Shown here: piece by piece, positions 15,936 through 24,396 of the stretch
How the letters are laid out: every line of letters begins with the position of its first letter
Numbering within the stretch: the stretch's first letter is position 1
From: Streptomyces sp. BV286
GTDB taxonomy: Bacteria > Actinomycetota > Actinomycetes > Streptomycetales > Streptomycetaceae
Length of the DNA: 64,000 bases
NCBI RefSeq assembly: GCF_019090165.1
Contig: NZ_JAHRIB010000141.1
Coordinates: forward strand, 451,227 to 515,226
Direction: 5' to 3'
The notes under the pieces: generated by a model
Seen by the model: the letters and a program-made list of their open reading frames with translations, nothing else
The model's database searches: none
What the model was told of the DNA's origin: nothing
Made by a program: the position numbers and the translations under genes

Positions 15936-16922
15936 CTACGCGGCGTGGCTGCTCGATTCACGGGCCCGACCCCGCCGTGCACGAACCGACCTGGCCTGCT
16001 GTGCGAGGGATGAGGCGGCCCCCTCCCAGTCGGGGTGGGCGAAGGTGAAGCCGGCCGCACGCAGTCGCCCCGGCACCACCCGGCGGCTCTTGAGGAGCAG
16101 CTCCGTGTCCGAGCGCAGCGCGAAGGCTCCCAGCTCGGCCATCCAGCGCGTCGCGGGCAGCCCCACCGGGACGCCCCAGGCGGAGCGCAGCGCGCGCATG
16201 AAGTCGCGCTGCGGAAGAGGACCCGGTGAGGCGAGGTTCACGGGTCCCTCGAGGTCGTCCCGGGCGATCAGGAACTCCACCGCTCGCACGAAGTCCTCGT
16301 CCTGGATCCAGGAGATGTACTGCGCGCCGCCGGCCACCGGACCGCCCAGACCGAGGCGCGCCAGCCGCGACAGCACGTCGAACACGCCGCCCCGATCCGG
16401 GCTCATGACCATCGCGGAGCGCAGCGCCACCTTGCGTGTCGCGGGGGTCGGTGCCTCGGCCTGTGCCCGCTCCCAGTTCTGCGCGATCTCGACGCTGTAC
16501 GCCCAGTAGTCCGGCACCTCGGCCTCCGAGCCGCCGATCACACCGGTTTCCTCGTCGTTGGCCGCGTCGAACCGGTGGGCGTAGACCGTCGCCGTACTCA
16601 TCTGCAGCCAGACACGCGGGGGCCGCGCGGCGGCGGCGATCGCCTTGCCGACCACCCGTGCCGAGTCCACGCGGGAGTCCATCATGGCCCGCAGGTTCTC
16701 GGGGGTGTACCGACAGGAAACACTGCGCCCGGCCAGGTTGATCACGACGTCGCAGCCGTCGATCGCCGAGGCCCAGTGGCCCAGCGTGGCCCCGTCCCAG
16801 CCGATGTCGTGCGCCCGCGCGGGATGCCGGGTCAACACCGTGACCTCGTGGCCGGCCGCTGTCAGCGCACGGTCGAGAATCGTGCCCACCTGTCCGGTTC
16901 CCCCGGGCAGCACTACCTTCAT
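15936..16922 (-). CDS. TIGR01777 family epimerase (SDR39U1-like)
   Basis: The protein has 328 residues. The N-terminal Rossmann motif VVLPGGTGQVGTILDRAL binds NAD(P). WDGATLGHWASAIDGCDVVINLAGRSVSCRYTP and the segment NRxxMMDSR-like LRAMMDSRVDSARVV are hallmarks of the TIGR01777 subgroup; MSTATVYAHRFD is the Ser/Thr region and the C-terminal DUF1731-like part ends in RVVPGRLRAAGFTFAHPDWEGA. The substrate is unknown. ATG 16922 has a GAGGGGG site. A perfect 14-bp palindrome lies 44 bases upstream, so an unlinked TetR-type repressor probably controls it. Confidence 0.92.
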   Translation of the reverse strand: MKVVLPGGTGQVGTILDRALTAAGHEVTVLTRHPARAHDIGWDGATLGHWASAIDGCDVVINLAGRSVSCRYTPENLRAMMDSRVDSARVVGKAIAAAARPPRVWLQMSTATVYAHRFDAANDEETGVIGGSEAEVPDYWAYSVEIAQNWERAQAEAPTPATRKVALRSAMVMSPDRGGVFDVLSRLARLGLGGPVAGGAQYISWIQDEDFVRAVEFLIARDDLEGPVNLASPGPLPQRDFMRALRSAWGVPVGLPATRWMAELGAFALRSDTELLLKSRRVVPGRLRAAGFTFAHPDWEGAASSLAQQARSVRARRGRARESSSHAA

Positions 16923-16965
16923 CGAACCCCCTCGGCTTCGTTCGGCACCACCTTAGCCCCTCGTT

Positions 16966-16979
16966 TTGAACGCGTTCAA
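16966..16979. promoter_or_regulatory. perfect 14-bp palindrome TTGAACGCGTTCAA
   Basis: TTGAACGCGTTCAA is fully self-complementary and lies 44 bases upstream of the epimerase start. Such sites are typical TetR-family operators. No TetR gene is adjacent, so the regulator is elsewhere. Confidence 0.65.
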
Positions 16980-17010
16980 CAAAGGGAAGTGTGCGGGGAA
17001 CTGGCCGTGA

Positions 17011-18267
17011 TCACCTCTGTTCTTCCGGTGCCGCGACGCTTGCCGTGCCGTCGGCCGTGGCGAAGGGCTGCTGACCGGGCCGCCGTGCATCGAGGCCTGC
17101 GAGGGTGAGCGTGGCGGTCGCGGCCAGGACGACAACGGCGGCTCCCGAGAGCAGGAAGGCGTTCTTGACTCCGGCGAGGCTGATGGCGGTCGAAGCCACG
17201 AAGGGGGAGATTGCCAGGGCTCCTGCCACTCCGGCCTCCCACAGGCCGAGCGCCTTCGCCAGATGCTGGCTCGGTATGCGCTGCTGCACCAGTGCGATCA
17301 AGGGAATGTCCGTGAGGGCCGAGGCCAGCCCCGTGGCAGTGAGGAGAGCCGCTGCCACAGCATGGGAGGTGACCGTTCCCAGCGGAGCTCGGAAGATCCC
17401 GAGCAGGGCCCACGCCAGCACCGCGGCCAGTGCGAGTCTGCGGATGCGCAGGCCGGCCAGGAGCAGGGCGCCCACCACTTCGGCGACGCCGGTGATGCCG
17501 AGCATCAGGCCGTACTGGCCGCCCTGTCCCACGACCACGACCAGCCCGACGGTCAGGAACCCGTTGGTCAGGGCGAGGGCGAGCACGAAGGTCACGATGA
17601 CCACGAGTACGTCGGGAGCGGCCTGCACTGCCCTGAGCCCGGCGCCGAGATCGGACCACAGCCCCGTCCGACCACTGGTCGGGGCGGGGCGGGCCACGCG
17701 GATGGCGGCCACGGCGACCGCCGAACCCAGGAAGGTCAGTCCGTTGACCACCAGCACCGACTGCAGCGAGCCGAAGGCCAGCAGCGGCGCGAGCATGAGC
17801 GGGCCGACGAAGAAGGCGGCCCGGAAGGCGACTTGCAGCAGCCCGTTGGCCTGCTGGAGGCGGTCGTCCGGCACGATCTGCGGAACGATGGCGTTGCGGG
17901 CCGGGGCGAACGGGGCACCGATCAGCGCCAGCAGCGCCGTGGTCGCCACGAGCAGGGGAAGATTCAGCAGGTTGAGGGAGAGCAGGACCAAAGCCACGGC
18001 CACAACGGCCACCCGGGCCAGGTCGGTGGCGATCATCAGCTTCCGGCGGTCGCGGCGGTCGGCGTACGAGGCGACGACGAAGGTGGCCACGAACGCGGGC
18101 GCGAACGCGGACACGCTCACCACGGCGACGGCCGTGGGGTCCTTCGTCAGTGACCAGGCCAGCCAGGCGGTCGCGGCGGTGTACAGGCCGTCGCCGAAGC
18201 GTGAGATGCCCTGGCCGGCGAAGAGAAGCAGGAAGTTGCGGTCCCTCAGCAGTGACATGGCGGCCAC
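17011..18267 (-). CDS. MFS transporter
   Basis: A 418-residue major facilitator with about 12 membrane helices. The N-terminus LLRDRNFLLLFAGQGISRFGDGLYTAATAWLAW is the first helix of the Enterobactin-exporter/MFS_3-like group. A cytoplasmic loop YADRRDRRKLMIATDLARV (the G-x-x-x-D-R-x-G-like A motif between helices 2 and 3) is clear, and APARNAIVPQIVPDDRLQQANGLLQ follows helix 5, also typical of the group. It probably exports a drug or siderophore. GTG 18267 has a GGGAT site; ATG 18258 is the alternative. It sits 48 bases after the ArsR-type gene, so the two form an operon. Confidence 0.92.
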   Translation of the reverse strand: MAAMSLLRDRNFLLLFAGQGISRFGDGLYTAATAWLAWSLTKDPTAVAVVSVSAFAPAFVATFVVASYADRRDRRKLMIATDLARVAVVAVALVLLSLNLLNLPLLVATTALLALIGAPFAPARNAIVPQIVPDDRLQQANGLLQVAFRAAFFVGPLMLAPLLAFGSLQSVLVVNGLTFLGSAVAVAAIRVARPAPTSGRTGLWSDLGAGLRAVQAAPDVLVVIVTFVLALALTNGFLTVGLVVVVGQGGQYGLMLGITGVAEVVGALLLAGLRIRRLALAAVLAWALLGIFRAPLGTVTSHAVAAALLTATGLASALTDIPLIALVQQRIPSQHLAKALGLWEAGVAGALAISPFVASTAISLAGVKNAFLLSGAAVVVLAATATLTLAGLDARRPGQQPFATADGTASVAAPEEQR

Positions 18268-18315
18268 TGTCGGATCCCGTCGGGGGCCGGATCCACTTAT
18301 TAGGCAGATGACTAA

Positions 18316-19425
18316 TCAGTCGTCGCCGTCGCCGTGCAGGAAGCTGTCAAGGCTGGGAGTCAGACCCGCCACCTGCCTGGACACGAGCCGGTACAGGACG
18401 TAATAGCCCTCGCGGCGGCGCTCCAGCAGGCCCGCGTCCGCCAGCACGCGCAGGTGCTTGGACAGGGCGGCCTCGCTGACGCCGACGAGCGGAGCCAACT
18501 CCTGCGTGCTGCGCGGGCGTTCGGCGAGCAGCCGGAGGGCGCGCAGCCGGGTGTCGTCGGCGAGCGCGCGGAGTGTGCCGACGAGCTGGGTGGGTGGAAT
18601 CCTCGGGCGGGCTTCCCGGACGATCGACGAGAGGGGGAAGACGAGCCCGAGGGGCCACGGACCGTCGCAGTTGACGCGTACGTGCGGCCACACATAGGCG
18701 CTGGGGGCGAGTACGAGTGTGTCGTCCGGGCCGATGGCGACCTCGTGGTCGTGCGGCCGCTCCAGCCAGAAGCGTTCGGCCTGCGGATCGCTCCGAACCT
18801 CCGGCCACAGGCCGCGGAGCATCCCGTACAGGCCGCGCTGCTCGATCTGGTGTCCGGCCTCGCTCACGCCGGCGGCGAGTTCGGGTTCGAGCCGGGCCCA
18901 TTCCTCCTCGAACGCCTCCCGCCAGTAGCGCTCCAGCATGCTCAGGAACCGTTCGAGCAGCGCGCGGGGATCGTCGAGGAGCATCGAGGCCATCGCTTCG
19001 TCGCTTTCCCGTGCGACTCGCTTCCGCAACAGGCCGCGTACCTCCGCTTCGTTCAGCATGTGCGGATCCCTGCCTTCGCCGCCACCTGGCCAGGGCGTCA
19101 GCAGGGGGACGGCGAACTCCAGGCGGACCAGCTCCGGATCCGCCCCACGCAGGGCAGCCAGTTCGTCGGCGAAGTCCGCCAGTCCGCCGGTCGGCTGCGG
19201 AAAGAGGAACTCGGGGAAGTACGAGCGCACGGCGTAGGAGAACGCCTCGATCTCCCGCTTCAGCGCCGGGGACAGCTTGCGCATCGCACGCACCCAGCCG
19301 TGCTGGACGGGGTGGTGCTTGGGCTCCACCAGCACATGAAGACTCAGTACGGCTTCCATCGTCGGCGAGTAGGCGAACCCCACCCGCTCCGCACCACCGG
19401 CCGGAACCCGGAACACGATCGTCAT
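18316..19425 (-). CDS. DUF5937 + ArsR-type winged-helix regulator
   Basis: The protein has 369 residues. The N-terminal roughly 250 residues match the DUF5937-like sensor region of actinobacterial ArsR relatives (MTIVFRVPAGGAERVGFAYSPTMEAVLSLHVL). The C-terminal winged helix (LVGTLRALADDTRLRALRLLAERPRSTQELAPLVGVSEAALSKHLRVLADAGLLERRREGYYVLY) is ArsR-type, without the Cys metal motif. It should repress its own operon, which includes the MFS exporter. An imperfect AGTTTGA-N6-TCGAACT dyad lies in its promoter region. A second protein of the same architecture is encoded at 32954. Confidence 0.88.
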   Translation of the reverse strand: MTIVFRVPAGGAERVGFAYSPTMEAVLSLHVLVEPKHHPVQHGWVRAMRKLSPALKREIEAFSYAVRSYFPEFLFPQPTGGLADFADELAALRGADPELVRLEFAVPLLTPWPGGGEGRDPHMLNEAEVRGLLRKRVARESDEAMASMLLDDPRALLERFLSMLERYWREAFEEEWARLEPELAAGVSEAGHQIEQRGLYGMLRGLWPEVRSDPQAERFWLERPHDHEVAIGPDDTLVLAPSAYVWPHVRVNCDGPWPLGLVFPLSSIVREARPRIPPTQLVGTLRALADDTRLRALRLLAERPRSTQELAPLVGVSEAALSKHLRVLADAGLLERRREGYYVLYRLVSRQVAGLTPSLDSFLHGDGDD

Positions 19426-19539
19426 GACCCGTCATCCTTGCCTCATGGCGTCCACGACGGGAGCCGCGCCGCGCCGCCAACTCGTGAGCGACATGACGGT
19501 GGACGATAGCCCGTGGACAGCTCAACAACACATGACCGA

Positions 19540-19559
19540 AGTTTGACGGATATCGAACT
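19540..19559. promoter_or_regulatory. imperfect dyad between the ArsR and TPR genes
   Basis: AGTTTGA (19540-19546) and TCGAACT (19553-19559) pair at six of seven positions, separated by six bases. It lies in the divergent region between the ArsR-type gene and the TPR gene and is a candidate ArsR operator. Confidence 0.35.
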
Positions 19560-19588
19560 CCCCGCGATGCCCTCGGTACGATCACGGG

Positions 19589-20239
19589 ATGATTGCCGAC
19601 GAGCGGATCAGGCGAGCCGAACTCCTCTACGAGCGTGCCGTGTTCGGCGGTGAGAGCAGTGCGTTGGTGTCCGCCGACCGGTGTCTGGACGAGGTCGAGG
19701 CGGACCTTGCGCTGACCCGCGGCCGGGTGATCCACGCCCGCTTCCTGGAGGAGCGGGTCGAGGACGCGCGGGAGCTGGAGCTCTTCGAGCGTGCGGCGGA
19801 GCTGTACCGGCGGCTCGGTGACGCGCGCGGCGAGGGCGAGGCGGTGTTCTGGGTCGGCACCTTCCACCAAGTGGTCCGTGAGGACGCCGAGAGCGCCGTG
19901 CCCGCCTTCGAGCGTGCCCTCGCCCTGGCCACCCGGGCCGACGACCGGCTGACCACGTCCTACGCGCTGCGGCACCTCGGCTTCGCCGCCCACATGGCCG
20001 GCCGCCTGGACGAGGCCCGTACGCAGTTCGAGGAGTCCACCCGCCTCCGTCGGGAGCTGGGATTCCTGCCGGGAGTGGCGGCGAACCTGGTCGGACTGGC
20101 GTATCTGGCTGCACAGCAGGGGCGGCCGGACGATGCGGCGGCGCTGCTCGACGAAGCGACAGAGCTGGCCGAGAGCACCGAGTCCCACGGCGTGCTGCGC
20201 TGGGTGACGGGGGCGCGCGAGGAACTCGGCCTGCGCTGA
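19589..20239 (+). CDS. tetratricopeptide-repeat protein
   Basis: A 216-residue cytoplasmic protein with TPR-like helix pairs: ELELFERAAELYRRLGDARGEGEAVFWVGTFHQ, SAVPAFERALALATRADDRLTTSYALRHLGFAAHMAGRLDEARTQFEESTRLRREL and LVGLAYLAAQQGRPDDAAALLDEATELAEST. These are protein-interaction scaffolds, and no enzymatic domain is present. ATG 19589 opens directly downstream of the divergent promoter shared with the ArsR-MFS operon. It probably stands alone; 174 bases separate it from the cupin gene. The partner is unknown. Confidence 0.85.
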   Translation: MIADERIRRAELLYERAVFGGESSALVSADRCLDEVEADLALTRGRVIHARFLEERVEDARELELFERAAELYRRLGDARGEGEAVFWVGTFHQVVREDAESAVPAFERALALATRADDRLTTSYALRHLGFAAHMAGRLDEARTQFEESTRLRRELGFLPGVAANLVGLAYLAAQQGRPDDAAALLDEATELAESTESHGVLRWVTGAREELGLR

Positions 20240-20413
20240 GTCACACACTGCGACCGGGTACGCCACAAAGGCTTCGTACGACGGGCTCGGCACCACTGAC
20301 TCTGTCCGGCATGAGGAGTCCGACGAGCCGGAGCGCGAGGTCACGAACCTCCTGGTGAGACAGTGGAGCCGACGAGAGATGGAAGATCGTGCAAATCCGA
20401 GAGTGGTGTCGTG

Positions 20414-20746
20414 ATGGATCGTTGCGTGAACCTGCATGAGGTCGAGCTCGACCCGATGTCCCTGGAGGAGGACGACATCCTCGTGGGACGACCCGCAGCC
20501 GCTGTGAAGGCCCTGGGCGACTTCAGCGGTACGCAACTCGGCCTGTGGTCGTTGTCGGCAGGCACGGTGCGCGACGTCGAGGCGGACGAGGTCTTCGTCG
20601 TACTCGAGGGCGATGCCACCGTGCGGTTCGAGACCGGTGAGAGTGTCGAACTCACCCCTGGCACCTTGGTACGCCTGCACACGGGGGAGCGAACCGAGTG
20701 GGAGGTCCGCTCTCCCCTGCGCAAGCTCTACGTGGCAGCCGACTGA
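20414..20746 (+). CDS. cupin-domain protein
   Basis: A 110-residue single cupin. Core strands are FSGTQLGLWSLSAGTVRDVEADEVFVVLEGDATVRFETGESVELTPGTLVRLHTGERTEWEV. The pattern matches the cupin_3/DUF861-type, including the conserved E in DEVFVVLEG and the final Trp-Glu-Val strand. The metal-binding histidines are partly replaced (ADEVF in place of HDEV), so it may not bind metal tightly. ATG 20414 gives a compact protein; a longer frame starts at 20363. No partner gene in the neighbourhood suggests a pathway. Confidence 0.8.
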   Translation: MDRCVNLHEVELDPMSLEEDDILVGRPAAAVKALGDFSGTQLGLWSLSAGTVRDVEADEVFVVLEGDATVRFETGESVELTPGTLVRLHTGERTEWEVRSPLRKLYVAAD

Positions 20747-20878
20747 GGACGCGGAGGGGATGTGCCGTCCGCTGTCCGGCCGACGTGCCGCCTCGGACGT
20801 CGCGCCGTCGGGTTCGCATCCGTCGCACGTTTCATGAGTGAGCGATGACTTCGGGCGGCGGATCGGGTCTGCCCTGAC

Positions 20879-21052
20879 ATGACTCGAACCATCACCGACA
20901 TCTCGGCCTCTTTCGACGGCTGCACCACCGGGCCAGAACCCTGCCCGGACCACTCTCCGGACAACCGGGGCAAGGACCTCGACGTCATCCTGACGGGCGG
21001 CGGCGCCCTGATCGGACCGGCTGGTCCACGACGTCTTCCGGTGATCCGATGA
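20879..21052 (+). pseudogene. internally deleted DHFR/RibD-C family remnant
   Basis: A 57-codon frame begins MTRTITDISASFDGCTTGPEP, the typical start of DHFR-family proteins, and jumps directly to DVILTGGGALIGPA, which normally lies near residue 130. The remaining C-terminal half is lost and the frame ends at TGA 21050-21052. The middle of the gene has therefore been deleted. The stop overlaps the ATG of the next hydrolase gene (ATGA), so the remnant may still serve as a coupled leader. Intact relatives lie at 3307 and 60620. Confidence 0.7.
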
Positions 21053-21927
21053 CCACTGTCGACGTCAATGGGATCTCTTTGGGCATCGAGTCGTTCGGCG
21101 ACGACGACGCGCCTCTCGTCCTGCTCGCGGGCGGGACGACGATGCTTTCCTGGCCAGACGCCCTCTGCGCGCGCCTCGCCGCCGGCGGACACCGTGTGGT
21201 GCGCTACGACCTGCGCGACAGCGGGCAGTCGACGACGGCGGATCCGGAGGCGCCCACCTACACCCTGCGCGGCCTCGCCGCCGACGCGGCCGCCCTTGCC
21301 CGCGCGCTCGGCGGGGGACCCGCGCACCTCGCGGGGATCGGCGTCAGCGGGATGGTCGCCCAGGTGGCCGTGCTCGACCATCCGGGCGCGTTCTCGGCGC
21401 TCACCCTGGTCGGTACCCGCGCGGTTGCCCCTGGCCCGCCCGACGATGACCTTCCCGGCCATGACCGGGCGACGATGAGCCGGCTGTTCGCGCGTGCGAT
21501 GCCCGACTGGACCGACCGCGAGGCGGTCGCGGAGTTCGCCGCCGGTGCCGCGGAGATCCTCGGTGACGATCCCGTCGCCGCGCGCGCGATCGCTGCGCGC
21601 ATCTGGGACCGCACGCCCGGCACCGCATCCCCGGTCCAGGCGGCCAACCAGCTGGGCATGGTGTTCTCCCGACTCGACTGCAAGCCCCGCTGGCGCGAGC
21701 GCCTGCCCGGGATCGAGGTCCCCACGCTCGTCGTCCACGGCTACCGCGACCGGTTCTTCCCCGTCGGCAACGGCGAGGCGATCGCGCGCGAGATTCCCGG
21801 GGCACGACTGCTCGTCCTCAAGGAGGCCGCCACTGCGATCCCCGACGCGGCGGTCGGCGAGGTCACCGAGGCGATGCTCACGCTCGGGCAGAGGAAGGCG
21901 GGTCCCGCGGATCCGGCCTCCTCGTAG
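21049..21927 (+). CDS. alpha/beta hydrolase-fold protein lacking the usual catalytic histidine
   Basis: A 292-residue protein resembling esterase/lactonase-type hydrolases: LVLLAGGTTMLSWPD, YDLRDSGQST, nucleophile elbow GVSGM with Ser, and acid in VVHGYRDRFFPVGNGEAI. In the usual position of the GHxxP histidine, the sequence reads LKEAATAIPDAAVGEV, with no histidine. Either the enzyme is inactive or histidine is supplied elsewhere. The relationship to related daunorubicin-type or 3-oxoadipate-lactonase-like proteins is from memory. ATG 21049 overlaps the stop of the DHFR remnant. Confidence 0.82.
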   Translation: MTTVDVNGISLGIESFGDDDAPLVLLAGGTTMLSWPDALCARLAAGGHRVVRYDLRDSGQSTTADPEAPTYTLRGLAADAAALARALGGGPAHLAGIGVSGMVAQVAVLDHPGAFSALTLVGTRAVAPGPPDDDLPGHDRATMSRLFARAMPDWTDREAVAEFAAGAAEILGDDPVAARAIAARIWDRTPGTASPVQAANQLGMVFSRLDCKPRWRERLPGIEVPTLVVHGYRDRFFPVGNGEAIAREIPGARLLVLKEAATAIPDAAVGEVTEAMLTLGQRKAGPADPASS

Positions 21928-22006
21928 CCAGGGCCGGCGGCGGTTCGATCGGAGCGTTCCCGACAGCACGCCCCGGCCAGCAGGATCGCGGTCCACGGTC
22001 GGAACC

Positions 22007-22066
22007 CCCAGCCATCGAGCGGAGCACCCAGCCATCGGGTGGAGCATTCAGCCATCGGGCAGGGCG
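22007..22066 (+). repeat. three tandem copies of a 20-bp repeat
   Basis: Units 22007-22026, 22027-22046 and 22047-22066 share the core CAGCCATCG. The first two differ at two positions; the third is more diverged. They lie between the hydrolase and the YqeY-like gene, where there is no gene. Confidence 0.75.
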
Positions 22067-22184
22067 CGGAACCGCGGTCCGGTTCTGCGCGCCTGTCGAA
22101 GTGCGGGCCTCGGCCGGCGGTCCGTCCGAGCCTGCACGTATATCGCGTTGTGAGTCCAGGGGGCGCCGCCATAGGGTCGTCGTC

Positions 22185-22547
22185 ATGTCTGTACGTCTTC
22201 GTATGCGTCAAGCACTGCCGGAAGCGATGCGCGCCCGTGACAAGGCCGCGGTCAGTGCCCTGCGCACTACGCTCGCTGCGCTGGACAACGCCGAGGCGGT
22301 GTCTGTGGACGAGTCGGAGCTACGCGGCATGGCCCTTGAGCAGTCCCCGGTCGGGGCCGGCGCCACCGAGGCCGTGCGGCGTGAACTGAGCGAGAGCCGC
22401 GTGATGGAGGTCGTGCGGTCCGAGGCCACCGAACGACTGGATGCTGCGGCGCAGTTGACCGCGCCCGCGCATGCGGAGCGAGCCGCGCGGCTCCGCGCGG
22501 AGGCCGCCGTGCTGCTTCACTTCCTCGAGGCTTCCGACGCCGCGTAG
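22185..22547 (+). CDS. GatB/YqeY domain protein
   Basis: A 120-residue all-helical protein. It matches the actinobacterial YqeY-like group: LRMRQALPEAMRARDKAAVSALRTTLAALDNAEAV, then SESRVMEVVRSEATERLDAAAQLTAPAHAERAARLRAEAAVLLHFL. The domain resembles the tRNA-binding tail domain of GatB; in stand-alone form a role in tRNA-dependent amidation is only suggested. ATG 22185 gives the family-standard N-terminus, while in-frame starts further upstream yield a repeat-derived non-conserved extension. Confidence 0.82.
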   Translation: MSVRLRMRQALPEAMRARDKAAVSALRTTLAALDNAEAVSVDESELRGMALEQSPVGAGATEAVRRELSESRVMEVVRSEATERLDAAAQLTAPAHAERAARLRAEAAVLLHFLEASDAA

Positions 22548-22682
22548 GACAGGGCGTTCCGCCTCGCGGCAGGGTGACGGGCCGTACAGCCCTCAGCTCA
22601 GCGAGGCCGCCACGGTTCCTCCACCACGACCGTGACGCTGTGGTGTAGGGCTAGGGTCGGGGTGGAGGGCTACGGGCGCGGT

Positions 22683-23306
22683 TCAGCGGTTTTCGAACAA
22701 GGCGATGGTGTCCGTGTCGGCGAAACGCGGCGCTTCCGCTTCCGCGACCATCAGGGCGGCGATTCCCGCGCGCGGTGCCATGGGAGGCATCATCCGAGGC
22801 CTGAACCCCTCGGCACGGATGAGGCTCCCGTCGTCCTGGTAGGGCTTGTTGGTCAACGGCCCGGCGTGGACCGTGGTCCCGCCTGCTTCGCGGACGGCGC
22901 GGCCGGACGCTCCCTTGGCGTCCCACTCGTGGCGCAGGATGCGTTTGAGAAGGGCTCCGTTGAACGCGCCGAGCGCTCCTTGGGTCGCCCCCATGCCCAG
23001 CGAGGTGAGCCAGATGACGCGCGGCGCGGCCGACACGATCTGTCGGGCGCCCTCGATGAGGATCGCGGGGTCCTGCTTCTTGGTGATGCCCAGACCACTG
23101 ACGACGACGTCGGCGTCCTTGACGGCGTCGGTGACGCTGCCGGGATCGGTCACGTCCGCCCGGACCGTGCGCAGATTTCCGTAGGCCGGTGCTTCGACCT
23201 GTTCCGGCCTGCGGGCCAGGGCTATGACGTCATGCCCGCGCTCCAGGGCGCGCGCGATCACCAGGCGGCCGGTCTGTCCGGTGGAACCGAGTACGGCGAT
23301 CTTCAC
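22683..23306 (-). CDS. NAD(P)-binding (NmrA/SDR-like) oxidoreductase
   Basis: The protein has 207 residues. KIAVLGSTGQTGRLVIARALERGHDVIALARRPEQV is the Rossmann motif and dinucleotide-binding loop. DVTDPGSVTDAVKDADVVVSGLG follows, and LTSLGMG and GPLTNKPYQD are typical of NmrA-like/flavin-reductase proteins. GTG 23306 follows GGAGA at seven bases. It is divergent from a LysR regulator, which probably controls it. It may reduce a flavin, quinone or aldehyde substrate; the family does not fix which. Confidence 0.88.
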   Translation of the reverse strand: MKIAVLGSTGQTGRLVIARALERGHDVIALARRPEQVEAPAYGNLRTVRADVTDPGSVTDAVKDADVVVSGLGITKKQDPAILIEGARQIVSAAPRVIWLTSLGMGATQGALGAFNGALLKRILRHEWDAKGASGRAVREAGGTTVHAGPLTNKPYQDDGSLIRAEGFRPRMMPPMAPRAGIAALMVAEAEAPRFADTDTIALFENR

Positions 23307-23415
23307 GATGGTCTCCAGTCGTGGCAGGGGAGGAAGGCGAGGTCGGGTGTGCAGGCCCGACCCTCTCGGCCGTTCGCCTTTGACGTTAGGACCAGCCATC
23401 ATTAACTTCAAATGC

Positions 23416-23435
23416 AATCTGGCTAAGACTGGATT
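23416..23435. promoter_or_regulatory. candidate LysR-binding site
   Basis: AATC (23416-23419) and GATT (23432-23435) form a small dyad within an unusually AT-rich stretch just upstream of the LysR gene, in the divergent promoter region with the NAD(P)-binding protein. The size and position fit a LysR-type operator. Confidence 0.4.
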
Positions 23436-23442
23436 TACTCAC

Positions 23443-24363
23443 ATGCAACTGGATTTGAATCTGCTCACCGCGCTCGACGCCCTGCTGGAAGAAGGCAGCG
23501 TGACGGACGCCGCCGCCCGGCTCCACGTGTCCACCCCGGCGATGAGCCGCACCCTCGGCCGCATCCGCCGGGCCACGGGGGACCAGATCCTCGTGCGTAC
23601 CGGCCGGACCATGACTCCCACACCCCGTGCCCTCGCTCTGCGCGCGACCGTGCACGACCTGGTCCAGCAGGCCCATTCGGTGCTGTCCCCGCATACGGAA
23701 GTCGATCTGACGGCGCTGGAGCGGACGTTCATCCTGAAATGGCACGACGCGCTGGCCGCGGCGGCCGGGCCGGCCCTGTTCCACTCCTTGCGCGCAGAAG
23801 CTCCCGGAGTGTGTCTACGGTTCCTGCCTGAGGCCAGTACCGACATCCAGGACCCGCGGCGGGGAGACATCGACCTCGAAGCCGGATCCAGTGAGCCCTC
23901 CTCGCCCGAGATCCGTCACGAGATCGTGGGCCATGACCGGCTCGTACTCGCCCTGCGTCCCTCGCACCCCCTGTGCCGCGGCCCGCTCGCCCTTGAGGAC
24001 TACGCGGCCGCCGAGCACATCACCGTCTCCCGCCGGGGGCGGTTGCGTGACCCCATCGACGACGCGCTGGAGGCCCGTGGAGTGAGCCGGCAGGTAGTGG
24101 CTTCCGCTCCCACCAACGCGACAGCCCTGCAGTTCGTGCGCCATCACGACCTCGTCGCGGCGGTCCCCGAACTCATCAGCCGCCCCCTCCTGGACGACCT
24201 CGGCCTCCGTACCCGGCCTCTGCCGCTGACGACGCCGGCCATCCCGATCCACCTCGCGTGGCACCAGCGCTACGACAACGACCCCGCCCACGTCTGGCTG
24301 CGCGGGCAGGCCCGCACGGCTCTTCGGCGCGCCTGCAACCCCACCGACGCCACGGCCGGGTGA
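23443..24363 (+). CDS. LysR family transcriptional regulator
   Basis: A 306-residue LysR regulator. The N-terminal helix-turn-helix (LDLNLLTALDALLEEGSVTDAAARLHVSTPAMSRTLGRIRRATGDQILVRTGRTMTPTPRA) is textbook. The C-terminal effector domain contains HEIVGHDRLVLALRPSHPLCRG and HHDLVAAVPELISRPL. ATG 23443 lies 137 bases from the divergent NAD(P)-binding gene, the classic LysR arrangement in which the regulator controls the neighbour. The inducer is unknown. The open frame upstream of ATG 23443 is not conserved-looking. Confidence 0.95.
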   Translation: MQLDLNLLTALDALLEEGSVTDAAARLHVSTPAMSRTLGRIRRATGDQILVRTGRTMTPTPRALALRATVHDLVQQAHSVLSPHTEVDLTALERTFILKWHDALAAAAGPALFHSLRAEAPGVCLRFLPEASTDIQDPRRGDIDLEAGSSEPSSPEIRHEIVGHDRLVLALRPSHPLCRGPLALEDYAAAEHITVSRRGRLRDPIDDALEARGVSRQVVASAPTNATALQFVRHHDLVAAVPELISRPLLDDLGLRTRPLPLTTPAIPIHLAWHQRYDNDPAHVWLRGQARTALRRACNPTDATAG

Positions 24364-24396
24364 CACATGACGTGCCGCGAGAGGGTGCGAAGGAGG

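Noticed and set aside
20747..20878. possible short gene between cupin and DHFR remnant
   Set aside because: No start with a ribosome-binding site and no codon bias over the whole stretch.
18347..20953. 868-codon minus-strand frame over the ArsR and TPR genes
   Set aside because: Conflicts with better-supported genes on both strands and is not protein-like.
22007..22066. possible CRISPR array
   Set aside because: Repeats are directly adjacent without spacers and only three in number.
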